From the NCBI RefSeq assembly GCF_020410765.1, contig NZ_CP084541.1, forward strand, positions 124,001-188,000: a stretch of DNA of 64,000 nt, given 5' to 3'. Position numbers and translations under genes: made by a program. The notes beneath the pieces were generated by a model. It was not told where the DNA came from and ran no database searches. It saw nothing but the letters and a program-made list of their open reading frames with translations. Positions 42,983 to 51,571 of this stretch are shown piece after piece; position 1 is the first letter of the stretch; every line of letters starts with the position of its first letter. This stretch comes from Streptomyces marincola. Its GTDB lineage: Bacteria > Actinomycetota > Actinomycetes > Streptomycetales > Streptomycetaceae.

Positions 42983-44277
42983 AGAGGCGTGCGCGCATCC
43001 GGTTCCTCGACACCCGCCCGCTGCGCGGCAGTCGGCCGTTCCGGGATCTGTGGATCGGCACCTCGGCCGCCCAGCTCGGCGGACAGATAGCCAACGTCGC
43101 GGTGCTGGCCCAGGTCTGGGACCTGACCGGCAGCCCGGTGGGCACCGGGGCCATCGGGCTCGCCACCGGCCTGCCGATGGTGCTGTTCGGGTTGCTCGGC
43201 GGCACGTTGGCCGACACCGTCGACCGCCGGGCGGTGGTGCGGGCCACCACCGCGGGCCAACTGCTTGCCGCCGCGGGGCTGTGCGCCCAGGCCGCGGCGG
43301 ACAACCGGAACGTGCTGCTGCTGTTCGCCCTGGTGGCCGCGCAGGCGGGCTGCGGCGCTCTCGGCGCTCCCGCCCGGCGCACCTTCCCGGTCCGGCTGCT
43401 GCCCGCCGACCAGGTCGCGGCCGGTCTGGCGCTGACCAACGTGTCGTTCCAGGCCGCGATGCTGGCCGGGCCCGCGCTGGCCGGGCTGATCATCGCCCGC
43501 TGGGATTTCTCCGCCGCCTACGCCGCCCAGGCCGTGGCCGGGGCGGTCGCGATGCTCGCGGTGATCCGCCTGCCCGCGATGCCGCCGCAGGGCGCCGCCG
43601 CGGCGGGCGGCAGGCGCCGGGCGAAGCGCGGCGGTTGGGGGGTCGTCCTGCGCCGCCCGACGCTGTGGGGCTCGTTGGCCACCGACCTGTCCGCGACGCT
43701 GCTCGCCATGCCCGTCGCGCTCTTCCCCCTGGTCAACGAGATCCGCTTCGGCGGAGACCCGCGGACGCTCGGCCTGTTCCTCTCGGCCGTCGCCGTCGGG
43801 GGCATCACGGCCGGCCTGTTCTCCGGCACGGTGACGCACTGGCGCCGCGGCGGGCTGGTCCAGCTGTCCGCGGCCGGCCTGTGGGGCCTGGCGCTGGCGG
43901 GCTTCGGCCTGGCGGGGCCGTTGTGGTTGGCGCTCGGCTGCCTCGCCGTGGCGGGCGCCGCCGACACCGTGTCCGTCATCACGCGCAGCGCCCTGGTCCA
44001 GCTGGAGACCCCGGACGCCTACCGGGGGCGTGTCTCCTCGGTCGAGCACGTCATCGGCGTCGCGGGCCCGGAGCTCGGCAACTTCCGCGGCGGCCTGCTG
44101 GCCTCCGCCACCTCCGCCTCGTTCTCCCTTGTCTTCGGCGGGCTGTCCGCCCTCGCGGCGGTCGCCGCCGTGGCCGCGGCCAACGCTCCCCTGCGCGCCT
44201 ACCGCACACCGTCCGCAGCCGGGCAGCCGTCCGCGGCCGGAACCGAGGCGGCCCCGGCCGCCGGTCCTGCGGGCTGA
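42979..44277 (+). CDS. MFS efflux transporter (EntS/MFS_3 type)
   Basis: A 432-residue membrane protein with about twelve helices. The N-terminal PLRGSRPFRDLWIGTSAAQL and the loop GGTLADTVDRRAVVRATTAG are characteristic of the EntS-like exporters of siderophores and drugs. The C-terminal 30 residues are Ala/Pro-rich. It is translationally coupled (ATGA) to the MarR regulator, which suggests export of a toxic or signalling small molecule. The substrate is unknown. Confidence 0.9.
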   Translation: MKRRARIRFLDTRPLRGSRPFRDLWIGTSAAQLGGQIANVAVLAQVWDLTGSPVGTGAIGLATGLPMVLFGLLGGTLADTVDRRAVVRATTAGQLLAAAGLCAQAAADNRNVLLLFALVAAQAGCGALGAPARRTFPVRLLPADQVAAGLALTNVSFQAAMLAGPALAGLIIARWDFSAAYAAQAVAGAVAMLAVIRLPAMPPQGAAAAGGRRRAKRGGWGVVLRRPTLWGSLATDLSATLLAMPVALFPLVNEIRFGGDPRTLGLFLSAVAVGGITAGLFSGTVTHWRRGGLVQLSAAGLWGLALAGFGLAGPLWLALGCLAVAGAADTVSVITRSALVQLETPDAYRGRVSSVEHVIGVAGPELGNFRGGLLASATSASFSLVFGGLSALAAVAAVAAANAPLRAYRTPSAAGQPSAAGTEAAPAAGPAG

Positions 44278-44278
44278 C

Positions 44279-44308
44279 GCGGCCCGTGCCGCGGGAAGCG
44301 CGGGCCGC
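44279..44308. terminator. Hairpin between convergent MFS and ABC permease genes
   Basis: An 8-bp stem GCGGCCCG/CGGGCCGC with a 14-base loop lies just after the MFS stop. The next gene, on the minus strand, ends at 44350. Confidence 0.4.
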
Positions 44309-44349
44309 AGCCGCCAGGAGCGTCGGGCGCCGCCCGCCGTGCCGGCGGC

Positions 44350-45192
44350 TCAGCCCTTCACCGACCCCGTCGTCATGCCCTTGGTCAGGAACGGTTCGAG
44401 GAACAGGAAGAGGATGATCATCGGCACCATCGAGGTCAGGCCGACGGCCATCAGGCCGGACCAGTCGACGCTGAACTCGCCGATGAAGGACGCGATGCCG
44501 ACGGTGACGGTCCAGCCGTCGGGGTTGCCCATGAGCGTACGGGCGAAGAGGAAGTCGCCCCAGGTGAGGATCGACGCGTAGGTGAACGTCGCGGCGATCC
44601 CGGGTTTGAGCAGGGGAACGATCACGCGCCACAGGGCCCCCGCCCTGCCGCATCCGTCGATCATCGCGGCCTGTTCGATCTCGACCGGGACGGCGTCGAC
44701 AAAGCCCTTCATCAACCAGGTCGTGAACGGAACGGTGGCCGCGGTGTTGACCAGGGTGACCGACCACAGGTTGTTGACCATGCCGAAGTTGGCGAAGAGC
44801 ACGAAGGTCGGAATGATCAGCAGCGTGCCCGGCAGCATCCGGCTGAACAGCAGGGTGAAGCCCATCGCCTGCTGCCCCCTGGTGCGGAAGCGGGAGAGGC
44901 TGTAGCCGCCGAGCGTGCTGACCACCGTGGAGATGACGGCGGCGCCCAGGGTGGTGATCGCGGAGTTGCGCATCCACTCCAGGACGGGCACGTCGCGGAA
45001 CACGGAGGTCCAGGCGCTGAACGAGGTGGCGTCGGCGGGCGGGACCAGCGGTGGTTCCGAGACCAGCAGTCGTTCCGAGGGCACGACCGAGGTCATGATC
45101 ATCCAGTAGATGGGGAACATCAGCACGGAGGTGGCCGCGATCGCCAGGGCGAGCAGGGACCACCGTCGTGGCCGGGAGAGTGTCGTGGACAT
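44350..45192 (-). CDS. Carbohydrate ABC transporter permease (MalG type)
   Basis: A 280-residue inner-membrane permease with six helices. The EAA loop reads EIEQAAMIDGCGRAGALWRV. It pairs with the MalF-type permease 26 bases upstream. No ATPase gene is in the operon; in streptomycetes such sugar importers share the MsiK ATPase encoded elsewhere. The adjacent dehydratase and aldolase suggest the cargo is a sugar acid or an oligosaccharide that yields one. Confidence 0.92.
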   Translation of the reverse strand: MSTTLSRPRRWSLLALAIAATSVLMFPIYWMIMTSVVPSERLLVSEPPLVPPADATSFSAWTSVFRDVPVLEWMRNSAITTLGAAVISTVVSTLGGYSLSRFRTRGQQAMGFTLLFSRMLPGTLLIIPTFVLFANFGMVNNLWSVTLVNTAATVPFTTWLMKGFVDAVPVEIEQAAMIDGCGRAGALWRVIVPLLKPGIAATFTYASILTWGDFLFARTLMGNPDGWTVTVGIASFIGEFSVDWSGLMAVGLTSMVPMIILFLFLEPFLTKGMTTGSVKG

Positions 45193-45218
45193 GGGTCCTC
45201 CTGTGGTGACGGGCCGGT

Positions 45219-46199
45219 TCAGCCGAACTCGCGGCGCACGGCCCGGCCCGCCGCCTTCAGCAGGACTCCGCAGATCGCCATGGTCACGATGCCGAGCGCG
45301 GCGGCGGTGCCCATCTCGAAGAACTGGAAGGCCTCGTTGTAGATCCGGATGGCGAGGGTCTGGGTGGCCTCGTTGGGCCCCCCACCGGTCAGCGGGAAGA
45401 TGAAGTCGAACTCGCGGAACACTCCGATGCCCGTGATCACGATGGCCAGCGAGGCGGCTGTGCGGATCGCGGGCCAGGTGACGTGCGTGAACTGCCGCAG
45501 GGGCGACGCCCCGTCCACCCGCGCCGCTTCGTACAACTCGTTGGGCACCGACTGGAGTTGAGCCAGGAGCACCAGGACGAAGAACGGGTAGTACTTCCAG
45601 ACCGTCGGCAGGATCACGGCGAACATCGCGGTGTTGGAGTCGACGAGCCAGGCGACGTTGCTGTCGATGGCGCCGACCGTGCGCAGCAGGTAGTTCACGA
45701 CACCGTAGGAGGCGTCGAACATCCAGGCGAACGCCGCGCTCACGACCACTCCCGGCACCGCCCAGGGCAGCAGGACCAGGGGGCGGATGATCCGGCGCCC
45801 GGGGAACGCCTTGTTGAGCAGGACGGCGAGTCCGAGGCCGATGGCGAAGGCCGGGATCACGACGCCGAGGGTGTAGACGATCGACCGCACGATGTCGCCG
45901 GCCAGGCCGGGGTCGCCGAGGACGTCGCCGTAGTTGTCGAGCGTGAGCGGGTTCCGCTCCAGGTTGAGCAGGTCGGCGATCTGGCCGCCGCGGAGGCTGA
46001 GGTCGATCGCCACGTACAGCGGGTAGGCCATCAGCAGACCGACGATGGCGAGGGTCGGCGAGAGCGTCAGGTACGCGAAGGCGCTGCGGCGCCGGTGCTC
46101 GCGCCGCAGCCCGGGCGGGCGCTCGGACGCGGTCGGCGGCCTTTGGCCGGTGGGCTCGGCGGCACCTCTGCGCGGGGTGCGCTGCGGTTCGGTTGTCAT
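45219..46199 (-). CDS. Carbohydrate ABC transporter permease (MalF type)
   Basis: A 326-residue permease. A charged N-terminal tail of about 35 residues is followed by six helices; the EAA motif is ELYEAARVDGASPLRQFTHV. Its ATG overlaps the stop of the substrate-binding protein by one base (TGATG), so the two are coupled. It forms the import channel with the MalG-type partner. Confidence 0.93.
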   Translation of the reverse strand: MTTEPQRTPRRGAAEPTGQRPPTASERPPGLRREHRRRSAFAYLTLSPTLAIVGLLMAYPLYVAIDLSLRGGQIADLLNLERNPLTLDNYGDVLGDPGLAGDIVRSIVYTLGVVIPAFAIGLGLAVLLNKAFPGRRIIRPLVLLPWAVPGVVVSAAFAWMFDASYGVVNYLLRTVGAIDSNVAWLVDSNTAMFAVILPTVWKYYPFFVLVLLAQLQSVPNELYEAARVDGASPLRQFTHVTWPAIRTAASLAIVITGIGVFREFDFIFPLTGGGPNEATQTLAIRIYNEAFQFFEMGTAAALGIVTMAICGVLLKAAGRAVRREFG

Positions 46200-47494
46200 C
46201 AGGACTCCATGGCCTGCTTGAGCTCGTCCTGTAGCCGGGCCGCGATCGAAGCGGTCGACTCGTCGGTGGTGATCAAAGACGTGGCGGCGGCCGACACGAT
46301 GTCGCTGATGCGGCCGAACCGCTCCCGGTGGGCCTGGTGGCCGGGGAAGACCGACACGGCCTCGTCCGCGAGCCGCTGGAACAGTTCGAGCTGCGGAGTC
46401 TCCGCGACGGCCCGGGCGGTGACCGAGTCGGCCCGCGGTGCCGGGTTGGTGGTCAGCTCGGTGTAGCGGCGCTGCCACTCGGGGGTGGCGGCCAGCGCGA
46501 TGAAGTTCCACGCGGCCTCCGCCTTGCGCGGGTCGATGCCGGCCGGCATGTGGATGCTGTTCGAGACGCCTCCCGGCACCCGCGGGAACGGCGCCCTGGC
46601 GACCTTGAGGCCGGGGCGGACCGCGTCGGTCGCGTTGTCCAGCTCGTTCAGGAAGAACGGGCCGTCCAGGAGCATGGCGATCTTCCCGGTGAGGAAGAGC
46701 TCGTTGCGCTGCTGGGACTGGATGCCTTGCGGCGCCTGGGCGAGCGCCCGGCGGTACAGGTCGAGGCCCGCGACCGCCGCGTCGCTGTCGGCGGTGAACG
46801 CGCCGTCGTCGGTGGACAGCGCGGCGCCGCTGCCGACGACGAAGGCGGCCAGCTCGGTGTAGTTGTCGGGGTTGGGAGCCGTCGTGGCGCCGAAGCCGTA
46901 GATCCCGTCGCCGGTGATCGCCTCGGCCGCCGCGATCATCTCCTCGGCGGTGGCGGGGACTTCCGCTCCGACGGATTCCAGCAACCGCTGGTTGTAGTAG
47001 AGGGTGTAGCCGTAGCCGAGCAGCAGGACGCCGTAGTCCTCGCCGTCGAGCGCCATCACCTCCTGCAACGGCGTCCAGGTGCGCGGGATGTCCGTGGACC
47101 GCAGGCGGTCCTCCAGCGGCGCCAGCCAGCCGCGGCCGGCGAACTCGGCGGCGTTGCGCGCCGGAAGGTGCACGATCTCGGGACGGTCGTTGGCGGCGAA
47201 CCTGATCGTGAGCTGGTCGACGTAGCTGTCGAACGGCAGCGCGTACAGGTCCACCCGCACCTCGGGGTGAATCCGTTCGAACTCGGTGATCAGCTCCCGC
47301 CACCACAGCGAGAAGGTGCCCTCGTCGGCCTGCCAGGAGGGGAATTCGAGCACGGTCCTCCCATCGGCCGGTCCCCCGCCCGAGCGGCAGCCGGAGAGGG
47401 CAGCGCCCGCGGCCGCCGCCAGCCCCAGTGACAGCACGTTCCGCCGGGAGGGCCCCGCGGGACGTGACGGCGGGCCGTTGCGCAGCGCGGACAT
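46199..47494 (-). CDS. Carbohydrate ABC transporter substrate-binding lipoprotein
   Basis: A 431-residue binding protein. The N-terminus has a twin-arginine-like SRRNVLSLGLA and a lipobox LSGC (Cys about 36), so it is probably exported by Tat and lipidated. The mature part is of the family 1 extracellular solute-binding type, with WWRELITEFERIHPEVRVDL, YGYTLYYNQRLLESVG and FLTGKIAMLLDGPFF. Its ATG overlaps the IclR stop (TGATG). It determines the operon's ligand, which cannot be read from the sequence; a sugar acid or uronide is favoured by the neighbouring enzymes. Confidence 0.92.
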   Translation of the reverse strand: MSALRNGPPSRPAGPSRRNVLSLGLAAAAGAALSGCRSGGGPADGRTVLEFPSWQADEGTFSLWWRELITEFERIHPEVRVDLYALPFDSYVDQLTIRFAANDRPEIVHLPARNAAEFAGRGWLAPLEDRLRSTDIPRTWTPLQEVMALDGEDYGVLLLGYGYTLYYNQRLLESVGAEVPATAEEMIAAAEAITGDGIYGFGATTAPNPDNYTELAAFVVGSGAALSTDDGAFTADSDAAVAGLDLYRRALAQAPQGIQSQQRNELFLTGKIAMLLDGPFFLNELDNATDAVRPGLKVARAPFPRVPGGVSNSIHMPAGIDPRKAEAAWNFIALAATPEWQRRYTELTTNPAPRADSVTARAVAETPQLELFQRLADEAVSVFPGHQAHRERFGRISDIVSAAATSLITTDESTASIAARLQDELKQAMES

Positions 47495-48330
47495 CAGCCG
47501 ACACCGCCCGGCGTGCGCGCCGAGTCGGCGGACGGCCCGGCCTGGTTCGGGTACACGGCGGGCCCGGTGTAGCCGAGCGCCGTACTGACCTCGTCGGCCG
47601 TCTCGATCACGCGGCCGGCCAGCTCCCCCTCGCGGTGGTCGAGGTCGATGGCCGAGAGCGAGCCCGAGATCGAGACGGCGGCGACGACCTCCCCCGCCGC
47701 GTCGCGGATCGGCGCCGCCACGCAGGCCCGGCCCAGGGCGAGTTCCTCGACCTCGGTGGCGTATCCGCGCCCGACGACCAGCTCGACCTGCGCGTCAAGA
47801 TCCTCGTGGGTGCCGACGGTGCGCCCGGTGAACTTCGGCAGCTCGGGGAGCAGCGCGCGCCGCTGCTCCGCGGTGGTGCCCACCAGCAGGCACTTGCCCA
47901 TGCCGGTGGCGTGCAGGGCGTTGCGCTGTCCGGCCAGCGTCATCGACTTCGGCGCGATCGCCCCCTCGTAGTTGGCGAGATAGAAGACGGTGCCGCGGTG
48001 CAGCACGGACACGTTGACGCCGAGCCCGAGCTGCGCGGCGGCCTCCTGGGCGTGCCGCCGGGAGGCCCGGTAGACCGGGTGCTGGTTGAGCGCCGAGCCG
48101 GCCAGGGTGATCAGCCCGGTGCCGAGCCGGTAGAGGCCGGACTCGGCGTCGCGCTCCACGTATTCGAGGGCTTCCAGCGTCGCCAGCATGCGGGAGGTCG
48201 TGGACTGGCCGAGCCCCGCGCGGGAGGAGACGTCGGCGACGCGGAGCGGTCGCCCGTCGTGGAACGCCGCGAGAACGGCTGCCGCGCGTTCGACGCTCTG
48301 GTTCGTGCTCGTGCCCTGCTCAGCACCCAT
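47494..48330 (-). CDS. IclR-family transcriptional regulator
   Basis: A 278-residue regulator. The winged helix (about 12-75) reads SVERAAAVLAAFHDGRPLRV, with AGLGQSTTSRMLATLEALEY as recognition part. The C-terminal effector domain has LHRGTVFYLANYEG, HATGMGKCLLVG and GYATEVEELALGRACVAAPI. The ATG at 48330 with GGGAG upstream is preferred; a frame start at 48381 would place the divergent operator inside the gene. It heads the operon with the ABC transporter and is divergent from the dehydratase-aldolase pair, so it probably controls both. Confidence 0.92.
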   Translation of the reverse strand: MGAEQGTSTNQSVERAAAVLAAFHDGRPLRVADVSSRAGLGQSTTSRMLATLEALEYVERDAESGLYRLGTGLITLAGSALNQHPVYRASRRHAQEAAAQLGLGVNVSVLHRGTVFYLANYEGAIAPKSMTLAGQRNALHATGMGKCLLVGTTAEQRRALLPELPKFTGRTVGTHEDLDAQVELVVGRGYATEVEELALGRACVAAPIRDAAGEVVAAVSISGSLSAIDLDHREGELAGRVIETADEVSTALGYTGPAVYPNQAGPSADSARTPGGVG

Positions 48331-48370
48331 TACCAGCTCTCCCACATCCGAAACACTTGCCTTACGCGAT

Positions 48371-48391
48371 GGATACTGCATTAGGCTATCC
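48371..48391. promoter_or_regulatory. Inverted repeat in the IclR/dehydratase divergent region
   Basis: GGATA and TATCC flank an 11-base spacer in a short AT-richer block between divergent starts. It is a plausible IclR operator; the arms are only five bases. Confidence 0.35.
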
Positions 48392-48417
48392 GCTCAGCGC
48401 AATAGATCAGCCGAAGA

Positions 48418-49590
48418 ATGGATGACTGCATGCAGATCACCTCGGTCGAGACGTTCGTCCTCAAGGTCTTCCACCACGAGGCCTACCTCGGCGCCCTGCC
48501 GGACGGCAGCGAGGTGCCGGCGGGCTACCACGTGCGCGCGCCCTGGCGCAGCCTGTACTCGCGCCGGTTCGAGACCCTGCTGGTCAAGGTGACCGCGGAA
48601 GACGGCACCGCGGGCTGGGGCGAGGCGCTGGCGCCGGTCGCCCCCGAGGTGCCGGCGGACATCGTCGACCTGCTGCTCGCTCCCGTCCTGGAGGGGCGGG
48701 ACGCGCTCGCGCCGCGCCCCGCCTGGGTGATGCTGCGGGGCCTGATGCGCGAGCGCGGGCACCTCACGGGCCACCAGGCCGACGCGCTGGCGGCCGTGGA
48801 CATCGCGCTGTGGGACCTGGCCGGACGGCTGCGCGGCGCACCCGTCGCCGCCCTGCTCGGCGGGGCGTTCAGGGACCGGCTGCCGACGTACGTCTCCGGG
48901 CTGCCCCGCGCCACCGACGACGAGCGGGCCAACCTCGCCGCCGACTGGGCGGGCCGGGGCGCCCGTGCCGTCAAGCTGCACCTGGGGCACGGCGTGGCGG
49001 CCGACCTGGCCACGGTGGACGCCGTCAGGGCCGCCGCGCCCGGCCTGAAGGTCGCCGTGGACGCGCACTGGGCCTACCGCGAGGCCGAGGCCCGGCGGCT
49101 CGCCGCCGGCCTGGCCGACCGCGGCTGCTGGTTCCTCGAAGCGCCGCTGGCCCCGGAGGACGAGGAAGGCCACCGCAGGCTCGGCGAGCGGGCGGACCTG
49201 CCCGTCGCGGTGGGTGAAACCCTGCGCAACCGCTACGAGTTCGCCCGCTGGCTGCGCGGTCACGCCCTGGAGATCGCCCAGCCGGACGTGGCCAGGACCG
49301 GCATCACCGAGGCGATGGCGATCGCCGAACTGTGCGCGGCCTCGCACATTCCGGTGGCGCCGCACCACTCCGTCGGGCTCGGGGTCTCCCTCGCCGCCGG
49401 CCTGCACGTGGCGGCGGCCGTCGAGGACCTGCTGGCCTTCGAGTACCAGCCCACCTCGACCGAGGTCGGGCAGCGCGTGCTGCGCACCCCGCTCGCGGTC
49501 CACCCGGACCACTTCCCCCTTCCCGCCGGGCCAGGGCTCGGCATCGACGTCGACGAGCAGGTCGTCCGCGACCTCGCCCGAAAGGACTGA
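48418..49590 (+). CDS. Enolase-superfamily (mandelate racemase/muconate lactonizing type) sugar-acid dehydratase
   Basis: A 390-residue enzyme with the N-terminal capping domain (about 5-135) and the barrel. Metal ligands are D215 (AVDAHW), E241 (LEAPLAP) and E267 (VGETL). K186 (AVKLHL) and the late His pair (APHHS, 316-317) are candidate acid/base residues. This constellation fits a sugar-acid (aldonate or uronate) dehydratase giving a 2-keto-3-deoxy acid, which the next gene would cleave. A second ATG at 48430 is also possible. It leads a two-gene unit divergent from IclR. Confidence 0.88.
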   Translation: MDDCMQITSVETFVLKVFHHEAYLGALPDGSEVPAGYHVRAPWRSLYSRRFETLLVKVTAEDGTAGWGEALAPVAPEVPADIVDLLLAPVLEGRDALAPRPAWVMLRGLMRERGHLTGHQADALAAVDIALWDLAGRLRGAPVAALLGGAFRDRLPTYVSGLPRATDDERANLAADWAGRGARAVKLHLGHGVAADLATVDAVRAAAPGLKVAVDAHWAYREAEARRLAAGLADRGCWFLEAPLAPEDEEGHRRLGERADLPVAVGETLRNRYEFARWLRGHALEIAQPDVARTGITEAMAIAELCAASHIPVAPHHSVGLGVSLAAGLHVAAAVEDLLAFEYQPTSTEVGQRVLRTPLAVHPDHFPLPAGPGLGIDVDEQVVRDLARKD

Positions 49591-49597
49591 TCCCCCC

Positions 49598-50494
49598 ATG
49601 CCCCTCGTCCACGGGCTCGCCCCGATCCTGGCGACCCCCTTCGCGTCGGACGGCTCCCTCGACCTGCCCTCGCTGCGCCGCGTGGTGGAGTTCAACCTGG
49701 CCAGCGGCGTCGACGGGCTGGCCGTCTCCGGCATGGCGAGCGAGACCTTCGCGCTGACCGCGCAGGAGCGCGCCCGGGTGCTGCGGGAGGTCGTCGACGT
49801 CACCGCGGGCGCCGTTCCCGTGGTGGCCGGGGTCAACGCGACCTCGACGGTCACCGCCGTGGAACAGGCCAGGGCCGCGGCGGCGGACGGCGCGGCCGCG
49901 CTCATGGTGCTGCCGCCGTACATGGTCAAGCCCACCCCCGCGCAGGTCCTCGACTTCTACGCGGACGTCGCGTCCGCGACCGACTGCGAGGTGATGGTCC
50001 AGGACGCGCCCGCGGTCACGGGCGTGACCATGGCTCCCGCGACGCTGGCCGAACTCGGCAGGCTGCCCGGCGTCACATCCGTCAAGGTCGAGGCGCCGCC
50101 GACACCGGCCAAGGTGACCGCCGTGGCCGCCGCGTCCGCCGGCGAGGACTTCGCGGTACTCGGCGGCCTGAACGCCCAGTTCTGCCTCGACGAGTACGCC
50201 CGCGGGGCGATCGGCACCATGCCGGCCTGCGAGTTCCCCGATCTGCTGCGCCCGGTGCTCGACGACTGGGCCGCCGGGCGTCGCGCGGAGGCCCGGGAGG
50301 GCTTCGCGCGGCTGCTGCCCCTGATCCTGCACGGACTCCAGCAGGGCTGGGCCTGGGCGATACACAAGGAGGTGCTCCTGGCCCGCAAGCTCATCTCCGA
50401 CGCCGCCGTCCGCTCCCCCGCGCGCCCGCTCGACGCCCCGACCCGGGCCGCCCTGCACGAGGTGCTCGCCCCCCTGGGCATCACGTCCGGGTGA
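49598..50494 (+). CDS. Dihydrodipicolinate synthase/N-acetylneuraminate lyase family aldolase
   Basis: A 298-residue class I aldolase barrel. The Schiff-base lysine is K163 in TSVKVEAPP; the first catalytic region reads SGMASETFALT (family GTTGE-like), and LPPYMVKPT matches the PYYxK segment. The family's second active-site tyrosine (LYNxP) is replaced: the segment reads VMVQDAPAVTG. It follows the enolase-superfamily dehydratase by seven bases and would split or further dehydrate the 2-keto-3-deoxy sugar acid. The exact product is not predictable. Confidence 0.88.
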   Translation: MPLVHGLAPILATPFASDGSLDLPSLRRVVEFNLASGVDGLAVSGMASETFALTAQERARVLREVVDVTAGAVPVVAGVNATSTVTAVEQARAAAADGAAALMVLPPYMVKPTPAQVLDFYADVASATDCEVMVQDAPAVTGVTMAPATLAELGRLPGVTSVKVEAPPTPAKVTAVAAASAGEDFAVLGGLNAQFCLDEYARGAIGTMPACEFPDLLRPVLDDWAAGRRAEAREGFARLLPLILHGLQQGWAWAIHKEVLLARKLISDAAVRSPARPLDAPTRAALHEVLAPLGITSG

Positions 50495-50647
50495 CAGCCG
50501 CCGCGGCGGCGCCGCACCCGCCGCCCGCGCCGGGGGTGGGGCCGGTCCAGGTCCCATCCCCGGTGGCGTTCCGCCGTCCCGCCCCGCGCTCCGCAGGCCG
50601 GAGGCCGCGGGAGCGCCCGTCAGGCACCGCGGCAGGACCGGGCGCGG

Positions 50648-50692
50648 GTCAGCCGGTCAGCCGGTCAGCCGGTCAGCCGGTCAGCCGGTCAG
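50648..50692. repeat. 8-bp tandem repeat, five and a half copies
   Basis: The unit GTCAGCCG is repeated five times perfectly (50648-50687) plus GTCAG. It covers the 3' end of the small membrane protein gene. Because the unit is not a multiple of three, each strand has TGA or related stops recurring in every frame. Confidence 0.92.
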
Positions 50693-51034
50693 ATCCTCCC
50701 TCGGGCCCGGCCGCGTGGCACGCCACGCCAGGAGCGCCCCCGCGGCGCTGTACGCCAGGAGAAGGCTTCCGTCCCTGGCGTCCCGGCGCCGTTCCAGGGA
50801 CTGGACCCGCCGCTGCTGCTCGTAGCTGCGCGTCCCCACCGCGACGGTCCCGTCCAGGACCGAGCAGCGGGTGTCCCCCGGCTCCATCGGACCCGGGTGC
50901 TCCTCGCCGTCCTCGCCCACGTTCTCGCCCGGGCACACGACCTCGGAAGGCGCCGTCAGCGCGCTCGCCAGGTTCGCCGCGCCCCCCACCGCCGGAACGA
51001 GGAAGAGGCCCACGAGGGGAACTCTGTAGTCCAC
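50681..51034 (-). CDS. Small membrane protein of unknown function
   Basis: A 117-residue protein with an N-terminal hydrophobic segment (VPLVGLFLVPAVGGAANLAS), a central polar loop with two cysteines (EVVCPG, TRCSVL), a coiled arginine-rich stretch (YEQQRRVQSLERRR) and a second hydrophobic helix (LLLAYSAAGALLAW). The GTG start has GGAGG upstream. The stop lies inside an 8-bp tandem repeat, so copy-number changes would alter the last residues only. No family recognised. Confidence 0.6.
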   Translation of the reverse strand: MDYRVPLVGLFLVPAVGGAANLASALTAPSEVVCPGENVGEDGEEHPGPMEPGDTRCSVLDGTVAVGTRSYEQQRRVQSLERRRDARDGSLLLAYSAAGALLAWRATRPGPREDLTG

Positions 51035-51571
51035 GGCCCCTCCCCCGTGACGCACCGGAACCCGGGGGGTTCCCCGCGGTGCGCCCACCCTAGTGCCCCG
51101 TCGGCCGGAGTTCGCCCCGTCGCGGCGCCCGGCACGGCACCTCGCCGCGTTGCCGAATCTTGCGAGTACGACCGAGTACGAGCGGCGATCCGGCGCCTGG
51201 CGATGCACCGCACCGGATCGCCGATCCTTGGCGGGCCAACCTCGACTGGCGCCGCACCAGTCCCGCCCGAGGCAGCAACTCCCCTCTACGCAGCCGGAGT
51301 TAGCTCGGCGCCCAGGCGGATGCCTTCTCGCCCCCGGCCGGTCCGGCGCCCGGAGCCGCACCCGCCGTCCCTCCCGCCGCACCCCGGGGCGGCGGTCACG
51401 CACCTCTCACGACGGCTCCACATGTCGGTCGAACGACCGTCACCGGAAATGCCGAACTCCCCTTACTCTCACGGGCGTCGGGCGATCGAGCATCCCGACT
51501 GCCCGTACGGGCGCGGTCGATGCCGATGTCCGCGCCGGTGCGGCACCGAGGCGGAGCCTGGGAGTGGGCAC
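51035..51571. other. Intergenic region upstream of the LamG/RHS genes
   Basis: About 540 bases between divergent genes. It holds direct repeats of CGAGTACGA (around 51163-51180), a CGGTCG-AA-CGACCG inverted repeat (51426-51439) and locally lower GC near 51440-51470, so promoters for the large secreted proteins are likely here. An in-frame ATG at 51422 could extend the LamG protein but gives no signal peptide at its start. Confidence 0.4.

Noticed and set aside
50648..50692. CRISPR-like repeat
   Set aside because: The units are only 8 bp and have no spacers, so it is a simple tandem repeat.
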